A stretch of DNA of 64,000 bases, taken from the NCBI GenBank assembly GCA_047967505.1, contig CM106538.1. One strand, 5' to 3'. The notes under the pieces are model-generated. The model was not told the origin of the DNA, made no database searches, and saw only the letters and a program-made list of their open reading frames with translations. Shown one piece after another: positions 62,403 through 64,000 of this stretch. Within the stretch, counting starts at the first letter, position 1; each line of letters begins with the position of its first letter. Source of the DNA: Dipteris shenzhenensis (lineage: Eukaryota; Polypodiophyta; Polypodiopsida; Gleicheniales). Both the position numbers and the translations under genes were made by a program.

Positions 62403-63993
62403 AGTGCCTCCTATGCTGTGTTACAGCAAAGGGTTTTGCAAGATCTGGCAAGATAATAACGGGTTCAGAACACAATTTTTGCTTCAGCTCTTCAAAAGCT
62501 GCATTTTCCTTTGGTCCCCACCGAAACGGTACAGCTTTCTTTTGTAAAGCATGCAAGGGAGAAGCAATTTCTGCAAAGTACTTTATAAACCTCCGATAGT
62601 ATGAACACAACCCAAGAAAGCTTCTGACTTCATGCAGATTTTTCAAAATTGGCCAACTCCTTATGGCCTCAACTTTTGCAGGATCCATCTTGACTCCATC
62701 CTTTGACACTATATGACCGAGAAAATGAATCTCATGCATAAAGAATTCACTTTTCTTGGTGTTTATTAATAGCTTGTGTCTTTTCAACTCTTGAAACACA
62801 ATAGTGAGGTGTTTCCTGTGCTCCTGCTCATTTTTAGAGAACACAATGATGTCATCAAAGAAAGTGCCCACAAACTTTCTGTGTGCTCTAAAAATTCTGT
62901 CCATCATTCTATTGAAAGTGGCAGGTGCATTAGTCAAACCAAAAGGCATCACAAGGAACTCATATAAGCCAAATGAAGTGCGGAAGGCAGTCTTGTAGAC
63001 ATCTTCAGGCCGTATCCTTATCTGATGGTATCCACTTTTAAGGTCAATACGACTGAACATTGAAGAACCTTCCAACCGATCCAATATATCATCAATGCGT
63101 GGAATTGGAAAACGGTTCTTAATTGTGACTTTATTCAAAGCCCTATAATCAATACACATTCTCCAACTGCCATCCTTCTTTTGCACAAGCAACACAGGGG
63201 AACAGTAAGGAGAATTACTTGGCTGTATTAATTCCTTTTCCAAGAGTTCCTTCACTTGTGACATTATCTCTTCCTGTTGTGCCTTACTGACACGATAGGG
63301 AGGTATATTAGGCGGTGAGCTTCCTGGAATTATATCAATTTGATGATCCTCGGGCCTCTTGGGAGGTAATTCTTGAGGAAGTGCATCTGAGAAACAATCT
63401 TGAAAATCTGAAATAAAAGCAGCCCTTTCTCTATCTAAAGCAGAAAGAGTAGAGCCTTCTTGAAGTGGTTGGCTGTCCTCTTTGACAAAAATCAAGTACG
63501 CTGAAATATGACGCTTTATTACATTGGAAATACAAGAAGCTGAAACTATAGGGATGGACTCCCCTTTCAACTTTACATCAAGTACATGATTTTTGCCTCT
63601 ATGAGTTAAAGAAATCTTCTTGTTTCTCATCTGCACATCAGCCCCCACCCTGTACATCCAAGGCATCCCAAGCAAAGCATCACACTCTGGCAAAGGCATA
63701 ATGTAGAAGTCCTCTGCATCCTGATATCCCTGGATATGCATCCTCAACTTGCCAATGATAGGAGTGACAGGTGTGTTGAGTTCAGGGTTGGCCATATCAC
63801 ACATGTCGGATGGCCCCATTTCCTCAGGCTCGATGCCAAGCCTTCCTGCCATATCAGGAGTTATGAAATTTGCCTTTGCCCCAGAATCAAAGAAAAACAA
63901 ACAATTCTGATTTCTGATTTTTCCCCATGCTCTGCACATCTCAGTCTTTTTCATTTCCTCTTCATCATGTGCATGTGGCAAACTCCCAATCAC
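62371..63993 (-). pseudogene. Gy4 Pol: protease and reverse transcriptase
   Basis: A 540-codon open frame that continues towards the edge. Protease 'LFFFDSGAKANFITPDMAGRLGI' with Asp-Ser-Gly, 'CDALLGMPWMYRVG'; RT 'IPGSSPPNIPPYRVSK', 'SPYCSPVLLVQKKDGSWRMC', 'MFSRIDLKSGYHQIRI', '[14 protein letters not shown]', 'TFFDDIIVFSKNE' and 'VRSFLGLCSYYRRFI'. Catalytic residues are all present. Near 62410-62440 a deletion removes the first RNase H Asp block and shifts the frame, so this ORF ends in a false tail. Before that break the copy looks recently functional. Confidence 0.93.
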
Positions 63994-64000
63994 ATCTGGA

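Larger units (their letters stand above)
30384..64000 (+). other. Presumed intron 3 of the AP-4 sigma gene (open to the right edge)
   Basis: No further exon of the gene is visible. All recognisable content to the right edge belongs to transposons or repeats. That the intron continues is an inference from the intact donor at 30384 and the missing C-terminal exon. Confidence 0.45.
58587..64000 (-). mobile_element. Gy4: Ty3/gypsy chromodomain element, antisense, cut by the right edge
   Basis: The 3' LTR is on the left, then polypurine tract, chromodomain, integrase, RNase H, RT and protease towards the right edge, all on the minus strand. It belongs to the same broad group as Gy1 (similar protein blocks such as 'HWKIHNAFHVSLLK' and '[20 protein letters not shown]'). 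Gag, leader and 5' LTR lie beyond the window. The expected right target duplication would be agggg. Confidence 0.9.

Noticed and set aside
30384-64000. AP-4 sigma exon 4
   Set aside because: Looked for a + strand 'CELDIMFHLEK'-type exon after an acceptor and saw none; by-eye scanning cannot exclude a diverged or very short exon.

Overview
The window is nuclear DNA of a streptophyte, most likely a land plant with a large, repeat-swollen genome (a fern, lycophyte, bryophyte or gymnosperm fits; the sequence does not decide which). The evidence is one recognisable plant gene with phase-0 GT-AG introns, chromodomain-bearing Ty3/gypsy elements, Ty1/copia elements primed by initiator tRNA-Met, an L1-type LINE with a DUF4283 ORF1, a tRNA-derived SINE and a hAT-like MITE. 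There is no operon, CRISPR array or prokaryotic signal.

The only confident host gene is the small (sigma) subunit of the AP-4 adaptor complex, on the + strand. Exon 1 (12968-13108), exon 2 (30036-30122) and exon 3 (30315-30383) join in phase 0 to give 99 intact codons. The last ~44 codons expected for the family were not found, so intron 3 would run past the right edge (more than 33 kb), and intron 1 is 16.9 kb. Most of the window is therefore intronic DNA filled by transposons, unless the gene is truncated.

Layout. 1-12.9 kb: weakly coding relics, a 320-bp foldback repeat, a palindrome cluster, a decayed L1-type LINE (6130-9640, +), a second LINE relic (10.6-11.5 kb, -), a GA microsatellite and an endonuclease fragment. 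13.1-30.0 kb (intron 1): Gy1, a complete gypsy element in antisense orientation (15124-29438, target duplication AATCT), itself split by Gy2, a complete sense-strand gypsy element (19890-26415, target duplication GCTGT). 30.4-35.5 kb: fragments of gypsy gag and integrase, the C-terminal part of an unusual LINE, and the 5' end of a Gy3-type element.

35.5-64 kb is a deep nest. A decayed gypsy relic (G0: 47929-48368 continuing at 54386-55645) was hit by copia element C0 (35496-47928, 5' truncated) and by copia element C1 (48369-54380, target duplication CCTAG). C0 was in turn hit by a hAT-like MITE (38520-39286, 8-bp duplication) that carries a SINE, and by Gy3 (39576-46729, inserted in an AT microsatellite). 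A C1-related copia fragment (C2, 55646-58586) abuts G0 and is interrupted by Gy4 (58587 to beyond the edge, antisense), whose long frames are the best preserved.

The most unusual signals are non-coding. Each LTR family carries its own array of short palindromes in its LTR or leader: Gy1 has hairpins capped by C(UNCG)G tetraloops on its sense strand, C1 and C2 have dense CGTAC arrays, Gy2 has three identical stem-loops, and Gy3 has TTAGGTTAG-like repeats. Every premature stop traced in Gy3 is explained by a C-to-T change. Short tandem duplications (about 65-136 bp) recur through the window, including one over the AP-4 exon 3 splice donor.
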